The position numbers and the translations under genes are program-made. Below are positions 7,045-15,829 of a DNA stretch of 64,000 nucleotides, in pieces. Source of the DNA: Flavobacterium denitrificans DSM 15936 (GTDB lineage: Bacteria; Bacteroidota; Bacteroidia; Flavobacteriales; Flavobacteriaceae); contig NZ_AUDL01000012.1 in the NCBI RefSeq assembly GCF_000425445.1, forward strand, positions 186,001-250,000, given 5' to 3'. The notes under the pieces are model-generated. The model was not told where the DNA came from. It made no database searches and was given only the letters and a program-made list of their open reading frames with translations. Positions within the stretch are counted from its first letter, which is position 1; every line of letters begins with the position of its first letter.

Positions 7045-7908
7045 TCACTGGCACATTGTGTTGAGGTAAAATGTCAAACTTTGTCCACTTTTGCTCCAAT
7101 TGGCCATGTTTCGTTCTCTGTAAAAACTCTTTTCAGTTGCTGATGCCGCGGTTGAAATGGAAAAGAATTTACTTTTTGCATCGGTTTTTATACTTTCAAT
7201 CCATTGAATTGTAACTGCAATATCTCCCATTTCTTTATCAAGATAAATATCAAAGGGTTTTAAATCAACTGTAAATAAACCAAGTTTGTTGTCTTTTACT
7301 TCAAAAATAATGTCTTTTTCAATTAAGATTTTAGTAGGTAGATCATTTTCAACCTTATAAAAGTTCAATCTGAATTTTACCGATTTAAATTCGTTTGTAG
7401 TAATGTTGAAATTTAAATTCTCTACTATACAGTCTTTTTTGATTCTAAATTGCATTCCTCTTTCGCGGCTCAAATAATCATCGACAGTTTTATCAAAAGC
7501 ATAGAAAAAATTAGAATGCATTAGCCCTAAACCTTTTGAACTTCTTCCATATTGTTTGGGTTTCGGTTTTTTAAACGAAACAACAACTTCTTTCAATGTG
7601 TTTTCAGAAGGAGTCATTTCAATAGTGTTATTTGAATCTTTTAGTTGGCTAACGAGTATTTTTTTTGTTTCAAAACCAATATGAGAAAATACGATAGTAT
7701 CGTTTGGAATTACTTTTTCATTTAATTTTAATTTGAAGACCCCTTTGGAATTTGAGACCGTTCCCACATTTTTATTTGCAATTCCGATATTTACATAATC
7801 GAGTTCTTCGTTGTTTCGTGTACTTTTTAGTTTTCCTGAAATTGTTGATTCCTGAGCAAAAATTCCGAAAGATAAAAAGATGAAAAATAGAGTAGTATTA
7901 TATCTCAT
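7045..7908 (-). CDS. exported protein with CarboxypepD_reg-like domain
   Basis: The 287-aa protein has a signal peptide (about residues 1-18, ending FGIFAQ). A carboxypeptidase-regulatory-like beta-sandwich follows (about 20-110), with ISGKLKS, SNSKGVFKLKL and SHIGFETKK motifs and the typical ending LKEVVVS. The remaining ~170 residues are beta-rich and of unknown fold, with no TonB barrel. Such proteins are common at the Bacteroidetes cell surface. The gene sits between the two 118-aa paralogs on the same strand. Function unknown. Confidence 0.7.
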   Translation of the reverse strand: MRYNTTLFFIFLSFGIFAQESTISGKLKSTRNNEELDYVNIGIANKNVGTVSNSKGVFKLKLNEKVIPNDTIVFSHIGFETKKILVSQLKDSNNTIEMTPSENTLKEVVVSFKKPKPKQYGRSSKGLGLMHSNFFYAFDKTVDDYLSRERGMQFRIKKDCIVENLNFNITTNEFKSVKFRLNFYKVENDLPTKILIEKDIIFEVKDNKLGLFTVDLKPFDIYLDKEMGDIAVTIQWIESIKTDAKSKFFSISTAASATEKSFYRERNMANWSKSGQSLTFYLNTMCQ

Positions 7909-8104
7909 TTGCAGTTATTTTTTAAATAAAGAAATGAAATAAGATTAAAATTGAATTCTCTTTTATTCAAATTTTAACATTTAAAATAAATTATAAAATA
8001 TTGAAAAAGAGTACTTATGATGTGTATAATCTAAGTTTTAGTGAAATTTTTGGCAAAAAAACCTCCTATTAAAACTGAAGGCTATGTAATTATAAAGTTA
8101 AATT

Positions 8105-8461
8105 CTAATTCATTCCAGAACCAAAAACATATTCGTTAAGATGAAGTCGAAACAATGAACCATCAACCAAGTCTTTTATAGAATCTAATTCCATAGGTGA
8201 TATTTCTAAATCTAATGCAACGTAAGGTGTTTTCAATAAAAACTTATCAAAGACGCGTTTTGTACTATACATATCGTCAGTATTTTGATCCATTACGCAG
8301 TCTTCGATTAAATCGTGAAATTCATTTAATTCCTGAACTGAAAAATAAAATCCCATTTGTTTAAAAAGAAGCTGAATTTTATCTGATACAATTTCGTTGC
8401 CTTCTTTCCAATAAAATGAAATTCCAAAATCGTTGCGGTATATCTGTTCGATGTCCTTCAT
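8105..8461 (-). CDS. conserved 118-aa orphan, paralog of 6601-6957
   Basis: About half the residues are identical to the protein at 6601-6957, over the full length. It starts MKDIEQIYRNDFGISFYW and ends EYVFGSGMN. The cysteine cluster of its paralog is replaced by DQNTDDMYSTKRVFDKF. No known domain is evident and no export signal is seen. The pair flanks the CarboxypepD_reg protein, suggesting local duplication. A perfect CAAAnnTA (TACCTTTG on the minus strand) lies at 8482-8489, just upstream of the start. Confidence 0.65.
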   Translation of the reverse strand: MKDIEQIYRNDFGISFYWKEGNEIVSDKIQLLFKQMGFYFSVQELNEFHDLIEDCVMDQNTDDMYSTKRVFDKFLLKTPYVALDLEISPMELDSIKDLVDGSLFRLHLNEYVFGSGMN

Positions 8462-8481
8462 GGCAATTTTTTTTTACGCTG

Positions 8482-8489
8482 CAAAGGTA
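8482..8489 (-). promoter_or_regulatory. -7 element (TACCTTTG) of the 118-aa orphan gene
   Basis: The minus strand reads TACCTTTG, an exact TAnnTTTG match, 21 bases before the ATG. I see no TTG at the expected -33 distance. Confidence 0.4.
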
Positions 8490-8617
8490 CATTATCTTTG
8501 TATTAACACTTGACTAAGAAAAGCATAAAAAAATGCTAAAAAATCTTACTAATAATTGATTTTTAATTGGTTACGTAAAATGCGAAGGTTGAAATATCAT
8601 TCGTAAATAGATTCTTT

Positions 8618-9898
8618 CTAATCCAATTTGTGATGCTCTTCCATATCTCTTTTCAGATCTAAATTTCTAAAAGTAGGCGATATAAATCCGAAACCTAAAA
8701 CGGTCAAAAGTGTAATGCTTCCTCCAAAAACAACCGAAGTAACAGTTCCCATCAATTTAGCTGTTGCACCGCTTTCAAAAGCGCCTAATTCATTTGAAGA
8801 TCCAACAAAAATCGAATTTACTGCGCCAACACGTCCGCGCATATGATCTGGAGTTTTAAGTTGTAAAATCGTTTGGCGAATTACTACTGAAATTCCATCA
8901 GCCAATCCGCTTAAAAATAAGGCAAAAACAGAAAGCCAGAAATAAGTTGAAAGGCCAAACAAGATGATAGATAATCCAAAAACAAATATGGCTGCCAGAA
9001 GTTTTTTTCCGGCATTTTTGTATAAAGGTACATAGGCAGAAATGATCATAGTAATAAAAGATCCAACGGCAGGGGCGGCTCTTAAAATTCCGAATCCTTC
9101 AGAACCGACTTTTAAGATGTCCTGAGCAAAAATAGGCAATAAAGCAACTGCGCCTCCAAAAAGCACTGCAATCATGTCTAGTGATAATGCACCTAAAACA
9201 ACTTGATTTTTGAATACAAAAGTCAATCCTTCTGTAAGGCTGTCTTTTATTGATTCTCCAATCTTCGGATTTACGATTGGTTTTTTGCTGATTTGTGATA
9301 AGGCAATTAAGGCGAGAATCGAGAATCCGAAAACCATACACATTGACCAGTGGACACCAATCCAGTTAATTGAAAATCCAGCCAAAGCCGGACCCATTAC
9401 GGCTCCAATCTGCCAAACTGAACTGCTCCAAGTAGAAGCATTTGGATATACTTTTTTTGGAATAATAAGCGATTGAAGAGAGAAAGTAGTTGGGCCTAAA
9501 AATGCTCTAACCAATCCACCCAAAAAGACTAAAGCATAAATGGAATATAAAACAACAGTTTGAGATAAATCGCCAACAACTTTTGGCCAAGTCAGTAAAA
9601 ATAATCCAAAACTAATTACAGAAAACCCCAAAATACATTTTACCAATAATCCTTTCTTTTCACTTTGATCGACAATATGCCCTGCAAATAATGCCATTCC
9701 AACAGCTGGAATTACTTCCATTAAACCAATAATTCCTAACGAAAGCGGGTTTTTAGTTAAACTGTAAACTTCCCATTCGATTACAATAAATTGCATTGCC
9801 CAGGCAAAAACCATGCAGAAACGAAGTAATAAATACACATTGAATTCTCTATAACGAAGTGCCTGATAAGGATCTGGCTTATTTGAATTATCTTTCAT
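8618..9898 (-). CDS. MFS transporter (EntS/MFS_3-like exporter)
   Basis: The 426-aa protein has the size and hydrophobicity of a 12-span major facilitator. It starts with a soluble YQALRYREFNVYLLLRF segment, as in MFS_3/enterobactin exporter-like proteins. The loop between TM2 and TM3 carries GHIVDQSEKKG, the usual D-x3-R/K signature region, and a second-half signature RGRVGAVNSIFVGSSNELGAFESG is present. It is an inner-membrane proton-coupled transporter, probably an exporter. The start overlaps the end of recJ by 11 bp, so the two are translated together. Substrate unknown. Confidence 0.8.
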   Translation of the reverse strand: MKDNSNKPDPYQALRYREFNVYLLLRFCMVFAWAMQFIVIEWEVYSLTKNPLSLGIIGLMEVIPAVGMALFAGHIVDQSEKKGLLVKCILGFSVISFGLFLLTWPKVVGDLSQTVVLYSIYALVFLGGLVRAFLGPTTFSLQSLIIPKKVYPNASTWSSSVWQIGAVMGPALAGFSINWIGVHWSMCMVFGFSILALIALSQISKKPIVNPKIGESIKDSLTEGLTFVFKNQVVLGALSLDMIAVLFGGAVALLPIFAQDILKVGSEGFGILRAAPAVGSFITMIISAYVPLYKNAGKKLLAAIFVFGLSIILFGLSTYFWLSVFALFLSGLADGISVVIRQTILQLKTPDHMRGRVGAVNSIFVGSSNELGAFESGATAKLMGTVTSVVFGGSITLLTVLGFGFISPTFRNLDLKRDMEEHHKLD

Positions 9899-11588
9899 TT
9901 GTTCTAATATCTTTCAGCATAAGCTGTGTTGAAATGTTTCCGTTCCATTCATTTTCAGCAATTGTATAGGCAAGCTGAAATGTATTTTGATTTTGTGCTA
10001 TGTTTAATTTTTTTCCGAGTCCGAAGCCAATTGCCGCAATGCCATCTGAATTAAATTGTTTGGCAAAAAGCCTTAAGTGTTCGTCTTCTGAACCTAGTGT
10101 TTTTGCATACCCTGTATCTTTAACATCGGATGTCATAAAAACCGGTGTCATATTTTGTGGACCAAAAGGCTCAAATTGTTTTAAAATCCGAATGAGTTTT
10201 GGAGTTATGTCTGAGAAATTGATTTCGGCATCGATCTCAATTTCTGGAGTCAGCATTTCTGGTAAAATGGTTTCTGAAACCTGTTTCTCAAAAGCATCTT
10301 TGAAAGTTTGATAATTTTCGGCTTTTAAAGTCATTCCGGCCGCATACATATGGCCTCCAAATTGTTCCAAATGTTCTGCGCAGGCATCTAATGCATTATA
10401 AACATCAAATCCTTTTACTGATCTTGCCGAAGCAGCATATTTGTCGCCACTTTTAGTGAAAACCAAAGTTGGACGATAATACGTTTCGATCAATCTTGAA
10501 GCTACAATTCCGATTACGCCTTTGTGCCAGTCTTCTTGAAAAACTACAGTTGAAAAACGTTCCACTTCATTATTGTCTTGGATTTGCTGGAAAGCTTCTT
10601 TGGTAATTTTTTTGTCCAAATCTTTTCGGTCAGCGTTGTATTGTTCAATTTCTGAAGCAAATTGCTGCGCTTGCTCAAAGTCGAATTCCGTCAACAATTC
10701 TACGGCGTGATTTCCGTGTTTGATTCTTCCAGCGGCATTGATTCTTGGTGAAATGATAAAAACAACATCGGTAATATCTAAAACTTTCTTTTTTACTTGA
10801 TGTACTAAGGCCTTAATTCCTGGCCTTGGTTCGCTGTTGATTACTTTCAATCCGAAATAGGCTAAAACACGATTTTCTCCCGTAATCGGAACAATATCGG
10901 CAGCAATTGCAGTGGCAACTAAATCCAGATACGGAATTAAATCTTCTGTAGTTTCATTTCTATTTTGGCCTAATGCCTGAATCAATTTAAAACCAACTCC
11001 GCAACCGCATAATTCATCGTAAGGGTAGGAGCAATCTTCTCTTTTTGGATCTAAAACCGCAACAGCATCCGGAAGAATTTCTCCAGGGCGGTGGTGATCA
11101 CAAACAATAAAATCGATGTTTTTTGCTTTCGCGTAGGCGATATGATCAATTGATTTTATTCCGCAGTCGAGTGCAATAATTAAGGAAATTCCGTTATCAT
11201 CTGCATAGTCAATTCCTTTATAAGAGATTCCGTAACCTTCATCATAACGATCCGGAATATAAGTGGCAATATTTGGATAATGTGATTTTAAATAAGATGA
11301 AACCAAAGAAACTGCAGTTGTTCCGTCGACATCATAATCGCCAAAAACCAGAATGTTTTCCTGATTTTCAATGGCAAGTTCTATTCTTGCAACGGCTTTG
11401 TCCATATCTTTCATTAAATACGGATCATGAAGATGTTCTAGTGACGGACGAAAGAAATTCTTCGCATCTTCAAAAGTTTCAATGCCACGCTGAATCAAAA
11501 GTGTTGCTACAAAATCTTCTACATTTAAGGCTTGCGCCAAATGTTTGATTTTATCTTCAGAAGGTTTTGGTTTTAAGGTCCAACGCAT
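9888..11588 (-). CDS. recJ: single-stranded-DNA-specific exonuclease RecJ
   Basis: The 566-aa protein has the DHH phosphoesterase motifs in order: DYDVDGTTA (about residue 81), a conserved aspartate motif, DHHRPG, and the DHHA1 motif GGHMYAAGMTL near residue 400, followed by an OB-like C-terminal domain. RecJ degrades single-stranded DNA 5' to 3' in recombination and repair. Length is typical. It is the first gene of a two-gene unit with the MFS transporter. Confidence 0.93.
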   Translation of the reverse strand: MRWTLKPKPSEDKIKHLAQALNVEDFVATLLIQRGIETFEDAKNFFRPSLEHLHDPYLMKDMDKAVARIELAIENQENILVFGDYDVDGTTAVSLVSSYLKSHYPNIATYIPDRYDEGYGISYKGIDYADDNGISLIIALDCGIKSIDHIAYAKAKNIDFIVCDHHRPGEILPDAVAVLDPKREDCSYPYDELCGCGVGFKLIQALGQNRNETTEDLIPYLDLVATAIAADIVPITGENRVLAYFGLKVINSEPRPGIKALVHQVKKKVLDITDVVFIISPRINAAGRIKHGNHAVELLTEFDFEQAQQFASEIEQYNADRKDLDKKITKEAFQQIQDNNEVERFSTVVFQEDWHKGVIGIVASRLIETYYRPTLVFTKSGDKYAASARSVKGFDVYNALDACAEHLEQFGGHMYAAGMTLKAENYQTFKDAFEKQVSETILPEMLTPEIEIDAEINFSDITPKLIRILKQFEPFGPQNMTPVFMTSDVKDTGYAKTLGSEDEHLRLFAKQFNSDGIAAIGFGLGKKLNIAQNQNTFQLAYTIAENEWNGNISTQLMLKDIRTNER

Positions 11589-11667
11589 GGGTTGATTTTA
11601 GATTTTAGATTACTGATTTTAGATTGTAGATTTCTAAAATCGTTTAATCTGATTGGTAATTTTTTTT

Positions 11668-11726
11668 GCCACGAATTACACGAATTTACACCAATTAAAT
11701 TCGTGCTAATTTGTGTAATTCGTGGC
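11668..11726. repeat. inverted repeat of the GCCACGAATT family
   Basis: The arms gccacgaattacacgaattt and aatttgtgtaattcgtggca are near-perfect reverse complements. Related sequence occurs at 25834-25975 and, split around another repeat, at 41150-41390; a right-arm fragment lies at 19247-19272. It may also end transcription of the HopJ-family gene's opposite neighbour. Confidence 0.75.
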
Positions 11727-11738
11727 AGAATTTTCGTT

Positions 11739-12083
11739 TTACTTTTCTTCTAAAGCATTTCCTTCAAATTGAATTCCGTCCCAACCTAAGTTGATGAAAT
11801 TTCTAATGTTTTGGTGATTGGTTCCATTTGGATCTCCTAAAACTTCTTCAAAATAAAATGCTCCAAAACATGCCAAAGTTTCTTCTTTGCTTAAGTTTTG
11901 CAATTTTGCGAAAGAAAATAATTTACAAGAACCTGAATTTTCTCCGGCAGCATTGTGCTGTGTTCCGTTTTGAAAAGCAGTTGGCGTAAAGTTGTAATTT
12001 TCCTCAATTACTGCAATAGTTTCAGGAAATGTGATTTGTGTTGGTGTTTGTTTTACTTTTTCTAAAAAGGCTTGAATGCTCAT
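11739..12083 (-). CDS. HopJ type III effector family protein
   Basis: The 114-aa protein matches my memory of the HopJ family, with YNFTPTAFQNG, NAAGENSGSCKLFSFAKL, ETLACFGAFYFEEVLGDPNGTNHQNIRNF. The family was named from a Pseudomonas effector but is widespread in free-living bacteria that lack type III secretion, including Flavobacteria, so an effector role is unlikely here. No signal peptide is seen. It follows the winged-helix gene by 17 bases and ends the operon that begins at 14253. Confidence 0.75.
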   Translation of the reverse strand: MSIQAFLEKVKQTPTQITFPETIAVIEENYNFTPTAFQNGTQHNAAGENSGSCKLFSFAKLQNLSKEETLACFGAFYFEEVLGDPNGTNHQNIRNFINLGWDGIQFEGNALEEK

Positions 12084-12100
12084 GATTATAGTTTATTATT

Positions 12101-12409
12101 TTATTCTTGAAGTTTAAGTTGAATTTTCTTTTCTAAATGTTCCCACATTTTTAAAAGAGTTTCCGTTGTATTTTGGGCGTCCGAAAACATCTCTTTTCCA
12201 ATTTCAGTTAAAGAATATTTATTTTTTAGTTTTAAAACTAGTCCATGGTTTTTAAGCCAAGTCAAAGAATTTTGTATTTCTTTTTCATTTGGAACGGAAT
12301 GATTTATACCGTCTGCAATTTGTGAAATTGAAGCAAACCCTACTGGGGAATCTTTAGATGAAATTGCTAAAGCTAAAAAAATCCAAGATAAAATTTCTGC
12401 ATTTCTCAT
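12101..12409 (-). CDS. small winged-helix-like protein
   Basis: The 102-aa protein begins with a hydrophobic helix (MRNAEILSWIFLALAISSK). The body looks like a winged helix-turn-helix: ASISQIADGIN, EKEIQNSLTWLKNHGLVLKLKNKYSLTEIGKEMF, the last part typical of a DNA-binding wing ending in a LTxxGKE element. It could be a transcriptional regulator or a PadR-like domain with lost DNA contacts. It lies between rsmI (29 bases) and the HopJ gene. Confidence 0.55.
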   Translation of the reverse strand: MRNAEILSWIFLALAISSKDSPVGFASISQIADGINHSVPNEKEIQNSLTWLKNHGLVLKLKNKYSLTEIGKEMFSDAQNTTETLLKMWEHLEKKIQLKLQE

Positions 12410-12438
12410 ATAGTTATAAAACTGTAATTGCGAAAAAA

Positions 12439-13158
12439 TTATTCTTCTTCGTCCTTAGAATACTTACTTTTCTTAACTTCTTTTTCTATTGTTTTCCCTG
12501 CAACTACAACGACAATTTCACCGCGCGGAGCTGTTTTTTCAAAATGTGCTAAAACTTCTTTTGCTGTTCCGCGTACATTTTCTTCGTGTAATTTTGATAA
12601 TTCTCTTGAAACGCAAACTTGTCGGTCTTCTCCAAAATATTGCACAAATTCAGCTAAAGTTTTAACGAGTTTATGCGGAGAAACGTATAAAATCATCGTT
12701 CGTGTTTCTTCGGCTAAAGCCAAAAAACGAGTCTGGCGTCCTTTTTTATCTGGCAAGAAACCTTCAAAAACAAATTTGTCATTTGGTAGTCCGCTGTTTA
12801 CAAGCGCGGGAACAAAAGCTGTTGCGCCCGGAAGACATTCAACTTCGATTTTGTTTTCGACACAAGCGCGGGTCAATAAAAATCCGGGATCAGAAATCGC
12901 TGGAGTTCCTGCATCTGAAATCAAAGCGATGGTTTCGCCAGCTTTCAAACGTGCAATTAAATTTTCGGTGGTTTTGTGCTCGTTGTGCATATGATGGCTG
13001 TGCATGTGCGTGCCAATTTCAAAATGCTTCAAGAGTTTTCCGCTTGTTCGGGTATCTTCCGCCAAAATCAAATCGACTTCTTTCAAAACCCGAATGGCTC
13101 TGAAAGTCATGTCTTCAAGATTGCCAATTGGCGTCGGAACGATGTATAATTTTGACAT
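12439..13158 (-). CDS. rsmI: 16S rRNA (cytidine1402-2'-O)-methyltransferase
   Basis: The 239-aa protein has the tetrapyrrole-methylase fold and RsmI signatures: LYIVPTPIGNLEDMTFRA at the N-terminus, AEDTRTSGKLL near residue 35, ALISDAGTPAISDPG in the middle and GLPNDKFVFEGFLPDKKGRQ. It methylates the ribose of C1402 in 16S rRNA using S-adenosylmethionine. The C-terminus is lysine-rich (KEVKKSKYSKDEEE). It is downstream of the acidic protein gene by 39 bases in the same operon. Confidence 0.93.
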   Translation of the reverse strand: MSKLYIVPTPIGNLEDMTFRAIRVLKEVDLILAEDTRTSGKLLKHFEIGTHMHSHHMHNEHKTTENLIARLKAGETIALISDAGTPAISDPGFLLTRACVENKIEVECLPGATAFVPALVNSGLPNDKFVFEGFLPDKKGRQTRFLALAEETRTMILYVSPHKLVKTLAEFVQYFGEDRQVCVSRELSKLHEENVRGTAKEVLAHFEKTAPRGEIVVVVAGKTIEKEVKKSKYSKDEEE

Positions 13159-13197
13159 AGTTTTTTATCTGAAATGTAAGCTTTAAAATGTGAGATG

Positions 13198-14253
13198 TTA
13201 TGCGAATTTTTTCTCAATAATTCCTAGAAAACGTTCAGCGTAATCGTCTTTTCCTTCCCAATTGTTGTAATCTGGTTTTACCATGTTTTCAATAAATTCT
13301 TTTGCTTCGCTATAAGAATCAAAAGTCAGTAATTGATTTAAAACACGACTATAATCTTCTGTGCTGTTTCCAAAAAGATTTTTGGTAAAAGCAATTCTGT
13401 CGTTTAAGTCAACATGGAAACCTTTTGCCAGTTTTTCGTTTAAAGTAACTGCTTTTGGTTCTGCTGGTGTTTCTAAAACGGCAGTTTCAATTATTGTTTC
13501 TTGAGGTTCGTTAAGTGATGGAAAAGGAGTTGAAGGAACAGCTTCAAAACTATCTACTTTTACAAATTGAGCATCAGCATAGTTCACGCCAAAATCTTCA
13601 AATGCAATTGTAGGTTTTGATGAAGTTTCAATTTTTGGCTCTTCTTTTTCTTCGATTTTCTCTTCAGGTTTTTCCAATTCGAAAAGAGGTTTGAAATCTG
13701 GAATCGGATTTGAATCGTTGACCGTTTTAAATGAAAGATCATTTGCTTCGATTGTTTTTTTAGCTTCAGAAACAGCTTCTTGGATTTTTTCAATAATTGG
13801 ATCTTTAGCATTTTCCACAGTTTCAGTTTCTTCTACTGCTTCAGCTTCTTCCACTTTTTCAACGATAGGTTCTTCAATAGATTCCTGAGCTTCTTCTTCA
13901 ATTGGTTCTGGAGTTGTTTCTTCCGGAATTTCAGCAACTATTTCTTCAACAATTTCAGGTTCTGGAGTTTTTTCTGCTTTACTTTCTTCAGCAGGAACAG
14001 ATGTAGTATTAGTACTTTCAGCTGGAGCTATTTCTTCTTCTTTATCAAAAATAGTTTCGATTTCAGCGCTGATTTCGCTGTGGCTGATTGTTGGTTTTGC
14101 TTCGTCGAAATTTTCATCAACAAATTTTAAAATAGCTAGTTTTTCATATAATTTCTGTGTTTCAAGATATAATTGATTGATATCGGATTTGTTTTTAAGT
14201 TTTAAAATTCGATGTGCAATGCTGATTAAATCGGCTTCCAATTTTTTTTTCAT
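13198..14253 (-). CDS. acidic low-complexity protein conserved in Flavobacteria
   Basis: The 351-aa protein has a short helical N-terminal region (about 1-45, LYLETQKLYEKLAIL), a long glutamate/proline-rich disordered middle (about 55-265), and a folded C-terminal region of about 75 residues beginning LNEKLAKGFHVDLNDRIAFTKNLF and containing SEAKEFIENMVKPDYNNW. It appears cytoplasmic. I cannot name a function. The leading position in the rsmI operon is suggestive only of co-expression. Confidence 0.6.
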   Translation of the reverse strand: MKKKLEADLISIAHRILKLKNKSDINQLYLETQKLYEKLAILKFVDENFDEAKPTISHSEISAEIETIFDKEEEIAPAESTNTTSVPAEESKAEKTPEPEIVEEIVAEIPEETTPEPIEEEAQESIEEPIVEKVEEAEAVEETETVENAKDPIIEKIQEAVSEAKKTIEANDLSFKTVNDSNPIPDFKPLFELEKPEEKIEEKEEPKIETSSKPTIAFEDFGVNYADAQFVKVDSFEAVPSTPFPSLNEPQETIIETAVLETPAEPKAVTLNEKLAKGFHVDLNDRIAFTKNLFGNSTEDYSRVLNQLLTFDSYSEAKEFIENMVKPDYNNWEGKDDYAERFLGIIEKKFA

Positions 14254-14499
14254 AATTGTTGAAATTATAGTGAATAAGGTATTTTAGCGTATTTGATGTC
14301 TGAATGTCTTTAATCCTGAATAAAACCGAAAGATATTTTAAAGATGTTTTTTATTTCTGTTAATAAACATTTACCAATCTCCGATTTGATAAAAATTTTC
14401 TACTTTTGAAAAAATGTAAAACAGCACATTTTTTACGTCGATTTATTACCAGTACAAAGTAATAAAAACTATTCATTTTTAAAGGCAGAAAAATACAAA

Positions 14500-15090
14500 A
14501 TGTTTCTCGAAAATACAGTAAATCACAAAGAACAATTTGGGTGGATTGAAGTTATTTGTGGATCAATGTTTTCGGGTAAAACCGAAGAATTAATCCGCAG
14601 ATTAAAACGTGCCCAATTTGCCAAACAAAGAGTCGAAATCTTCAAACCTGCTATTGATACTCGTTATCATGACGAAATGGTAGTGTCTCATGACGCTAAC
14701 GAAATCCGTTCAACACCTGTTCCAGCGGCAGCAAATATTTTGATATTGGCTCAAGGTTGTGACGTAATTGGTATAGATGAAGCGCAGTTTTTTGATGATG
14801 AAATTGTTAGGGTTTGCAATGACTTAGCTAATCAGGGAATTCGTGTAATTGTAGCAGGTCTTGATATGGATTTTAAAGGAAATCCTTTTGGGCCAATGCC
14901 AGCTCTTATGGCAACTGCTGAATATGTTACCAAAGTCCATGCTGTTTGTACCAGAACAGGAAATCTCGCTAATTATAGTTTCAGAAAAACAGATAATGAT
15001 AAATTAGTAATGCTTGGAGAAACAGAAGAATACGAGCCACTTAGTCGTGCTGCGTATTTTAATGCGATGAAGAAAATTCAGGAAAAGTAA
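14500..15090 (+). CDS. tdk: thymidine kinase
   Basis: The 196-aa protein has the type II thymidine kinase P-loop [15 protein letters not shown] (about 22-36), the DEAQFFDD Walker B/lasso region, and a C-terminal [16 protein letters not shown]. It phosphorylates thymidine in the salvage pathway. The usual structural zinc site appears lost: the lasso motif reads VCTRT, so the second cysteine of CxxC is threonine, and no C-terminal cysteine pair is present. A TACTTTTG -7-like element lies at 14401-14408, with TTG only 12 bases upstream. Confidence 0.92.
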   Translation: MFLENTVNHKEQFGWIEVICGSMFSGKTEELIRRLKRAQFAKQRVEIFKPAIDTRYHDEMVVSHDANEIRSTPVPAAANILILAQGCDVIGIDEAQFFDDEIVRVCNDLANQGIRVIVAGLDMDFKGNPFGPMPALMATAEYVTKVHAVCTRTGNLANYSFRKTDNDKLVMLGETEEYEPLSRAAYFNAMKKIQEK

Positions 15091-15123
15091 GTTGCTGTTT
15101 TAATTTGGTCAAGTAAATAAAAT

Positions 15124-15543
15124 ATGAGAAAGTCGAATATCTTACTATTGATTATTATAGGAATTGCGATTGCTGCAGTGATTTATTTTCAATTTTTCCT
15201 TTCAGAAAAAGAAGAGGAAGTGAATATAGAAATAACGGAGCTTGTAGAAAAATATAATAAAAATTGTCCATTGACTATTCAGGAAGGAATTCGTTTAGAT
15301 AGTGTCAGTTTAGGAAGTGAGAAAGTTGCTCAATATCATTTGACTTTGACAAAGGTTGAGAAAATTAACGCTGAAAGTGATGTTATTCAGAAAGAAATTG
15401 AAAAAAGCCTTTTGAGTACAGCCAAAGCAAATCCAGGACTTCAGGTTTTTAGAGATAATGATTATACTTTGATTTATAGTTACAGTGACAAAAAGAAGGA
15501 ATTTTTGTTTGATGTGAAAATAATTCCTGATCAGTATAAATAA
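15124..15543 (+). CDS. membrane-anchored protein, unknown
   Basis: The 139-aa protein has an N-terminal membrane anchor (about residues 5-26) followed by a soluble extracytoplasmic domain with alternating charged beta/alpha sequence (EEEVNIEITELVEKYNKNCPLTIQEGIRLDSVSL). It follows tdk by 33 bases on the same strand. I do not recognise a family. A strong palindromic terminator follows. Confidence 0.55.
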   Translation: MRKSNILLLIIIGIAIAAVIYFQFFLSEKEEEVNIEITELVEKYNKNCPLTIQEGIRLDSVSLGSEKVAQYHLTLTKVEKINAESDVIQKEIEKSLLSTAKANPGLQVFRDNDYTLIYSYSDKKKEFLFDVKIIPDQYK

Positions 15544-15564
15544 TAAAAAAAAATAGACGTTGGT

Positions 15565-15606
15565 AAGCCCGACAGGTTTTTAAAACCTGTCGGGCTTATT
15601 TTTTAT
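15565..15606 (+). terminator. palindromic terminator, CCCGACAGG family
   Basis: Arms of 16 bases (aagcccgacaggtttt and its complement at 15582-15597) are followed by a T-run attttttat. The same palindrome core recurs at 44321-44356 after another gene, so it is a dispersed terminator-like repeat. Confidence 0.7.
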
Positions 15607-15626
15607 ATAAAATCAAAATACGATAT

Positions 15627-15730
15627 GTAAACTGGACTGAAGTCCAGCTCTACAAAATAATTCGTTCCTCCGGAACTAAAAGAGCCTTCGGCTCGATCCA
15701 TATTGTAGGGCTGGACTTCAGTCCAGTTTA
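15627..15730. repeat. inverted repeat with two internal hairpins
   Basis: The outer arms (about 28 bp, taaactggactgaagtccag at the left) are 15627-15654 and 15703-15730. Between them lie the small hairpins gttcctccggaac and gagccttcggctc. The arms themselves contain the palindrome ctggactgaagtccag. It looks like a folded intergenic element. Confidence 0.7.
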
Positions 15731-15747
15731 ATATGCGAACGGGAAAA

Positions 15748-15783
15748 AAGAAACCCGACAAATTTTAAAATTTGTCGGGTTTG
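15748..15783 (-). terminator. palindromic terminator of rpoN
   Basis: A perfect 32-bp palindrome (aaacccgacaaatttt and complement, 15751-15782) lies 47 bases past the rpoN stop. Read leftward it is followed by ctttttt. Confidence 0.7.
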
Positions 15784-15829
15784 CTATTTTAAATAAACTT
15801 ATATCTCTTATATGATTAGTTAAAAAGAA

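Noticed and set aside
11739..12083. Type III secretion effector
   Set aside because: The HopJ name is historical; no secretion apparatus is present and the family is common in non-pathogens.
12428..12994. 188-aa ORF antisense to rsmI
   Set aside because: The rsmI frame carries all family motifs; the antisense ORF has none.
13780..14130. 116-aa ORF antisense to the acidic protein gene
   Set aside because: It is a Phe/Ser-rich mirror of glutamate codons on the other strand.
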